Part shown: piece after piece, positions 5,698 through 6,677 of the stretch
How the letters are laid out: the number at the start of each line of letters is the position of its first letter
Position numbering within the stretch: the stretch's first letter is position 1
Origin: Syntrophomonadaceae bacterium
Lineage (GTDB): Bacteria > Bacillota_D > Dethiobacteria > DTU022
Direction: 5' to 3'
Assembly (NCBI GenBank): GCA_003562605.1
Contig: PWUG01000176.1
Coordinates: 1 to 6,677 of the forward strand
DNA length: 6,677 nucleotides
Position numbers and translations under genes: made by a program
The notes under the pieces: generated by a model
Seen by the model: the letters and a program-made list of their open reading frames with translations, nothing else
Told to the model about the DNA's origin: nothing
Database searches by the model: none

Positions 5698-5884
5698 ATA
5701 TTTTGCTGAAACCAATCAGTAAACAAATAATTAATTCAAACCATTGATAAATAATACTAATCTGAACATGAATTTTCGCCTGCTGGCAGCTTGTCAGATA
5801 ATAATTTAAACGGCAAATCCGACAGAGCATATCGGTGAAAATTTATGGAAAAATTTGTGATAAATACTCGTGGTTTTCAAAAAC

Positions 5885-6677
5885 ATGGAACAGTTTATCC
5901 TACTAATCGTAGGCTTAATTGCCTTGATCTTCGGGTCAATTCTCGGTTACTATGCCCGGCAGTCAATCGCCAAAAAACGGGCCGATACAATAGAACAAAC
6001 TTTACAAAAACGCATTCAGAAAGCCAAAGAAACAGCCAACTCAATTCTTTCTGAAGCGAAAGAAAAATCTCATAAAACTTTAGAAGCGGCCAAAAATGAG
6101 GCCAATCAGAGGCATTCAGATCTCTTAAAGACAGAAAGACTGCTGCTTAAAAGAGAACATACTCTTGACCAGAGAATGTCTGATTTTGAATTGAAACAGA
6201 AAGACTTTCAGGATAAAGTGGAAAGGCTGCGGCAGATTAAAGAAGAAATAGAAGGCCTGAAAAGCCAGGCTTCAGAAAACCTGGAAAGAATTTCAGGGCT
6301 GAAAAAAGAAGAAGCAAAAAAGGAGCTTCTTCAGGGGGCTGAAAAAGAATACCAGAAAGAAATTCTGGAAAAAATAAAAAAATTGGAATCAGAGGGCAGT
6401 GAAAAATTTGAAAAAAAAGCCAAAGAGGTTTTAGCCACTGTTATCCAAAAATACGCTATTTCTCAGGCCCAGGAAATAACTACCAATACCTTTGCCCTGC
6501 CTTCGGAAGAAATAAAGGGAAGGATAATCGGCAAAGAGGGGAGAAATATACGCACCCTGGAAAAACTGACCGGAGTTGAAATAATTGTTGATGAAACACC
6601 GGAAACCGTGGTTATTTCCGGCTTTGATCCGACAAGAAGACAGATTGCCAAATTAGCCCTGGAAAAACTGGTCCATA
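5885..6677 (+). CDS. rny: ribonuclease Y, 5' part (truncated by window edge)
   Basis: RNase Y is a membrane-anchored endoribonuclease that starts mRNA decay in many bacteria. The 264 codons present show its usual order: an N-terminal membrane helix (residues 4-22, [17 protein letters not shown]), a long charged coiled coil (about 25-200, rich in K, E and Q), then the KH RNA-binding domain (about 205 onward: [20 protein letters not shown]), with the GxxG loop GKEG at 216-219 and [19 protein letters not shown]. The catalytic HD domain lies beyond the window; full-length homologs are about 510-520 aa. ATG 5885 is chosen because it directly precedes the membrane helix; an ATG at 5845 is in another frame. 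No Shine-Dalgarno is visible. The frame is intact throughout. Confidence 0.95.
   Translation, partial: MEQFILLIVGLIALIFGSILGYYARQSIAKKRADTIEQTLQKRIQKAKETANSILSEAKEKSHKTLEAAKNEANQRHSDLLKTERLLLKREHTLDQRMSDFELKQKDFQDKVERLRQIKEEIEGLKSQASENLERISGLKKEEAKKELLQGAEKEYQKEILEKIKKLESEGSEKFEKKAKEVLATVIQKYAISQAQEITTNTFALPSEEIKGRIIGKEGRNIRTLEKLTGVEIIVDETPETVVISGFDPTRRQIAKLALEKLVH

Noticed and set aside
5585..5830. 81-aa minus-strand frame across the terminator
   Set aside because: It covers the terminator and the rny promoter, and shows no recognisable domain.
5845..6054. 69-aa plus-strand frame overlapping rny
   Set aside because: It is a shifted reading of the RNase Y start; the RNase Y frame from 5885 has clear family features.

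Overview
The window looks like a fragment of an AT-rich genome from the Candidate Phyla Radiation (Patescibacteria), most likely a Parcubacteria-type lineage. This rests on protein style: a secreted protein built of GWAW...GWISFN repeats, large cysteine-rich surface proteins with InlB-B-like and PKD-like modules, and start codons without clear Shine-Dalgarno sequences. No rRNA or marker tree supports it, so the assignment is an inference. TAA and TGA behave as stops and the standard bacterial code fits.

Layout, left to right. (1) Positions 1-349, minus strand: 5' part of a nitroreductase-family gene, broken by one extra base in an A7 run and running off the left edge. (2) Positions 350-523: a divergent intergenic region with a sigma70-like promoter for each side. 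(3) Positions 524-1951, plus: a 475-aa exported protein with four GWAW-type repeats, an Fn3-like domain, a PKD-like domain and a distinctive C-terminal tail. (4) Positions 2029-2466: a 145-aa membrane-anchored protein with a small beta-rich domain. (5) Positions 2519-2602: an 84-bp palindromic element with 9-bp terminal inverted repeats and 4-bp TATG flanking duplications, inserted exactly at the start codon of the next gene. (6) Positions 2604-5598: a second large exported protein, about 997 aa if repaired, split into two reading frames by one extra base in a G7 run. It has two copies of a novel cysteine-rich module, three clear InlB-B-like repeats, PKD-like domains, and the same N-terminal signal and C-terminal tail as the first exported protein. 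(7) Positions 5621-5662: a strong intrinsic terminator that closes the surface-protein cluster. (8) From 5669 on: a good promoter and a leader of about 180 nt, then rny (RNase Y) from 5885, truncated by the right edge before its HD domain.

The three plus-strand genes from 524 to 5598 form a cell-envelope cluster. Two paralogous exported proteins share both ends but carry different middle modules, with a small membrane-anchored protein between them. rny and the nitroreductase are unrelated neighbours. The points most worth following are the start-codon insertion element, the shared and selectively constrained C-terminal tail, the duplicated cysteine-rich module, and the two single-base homopolymer frameshifts.
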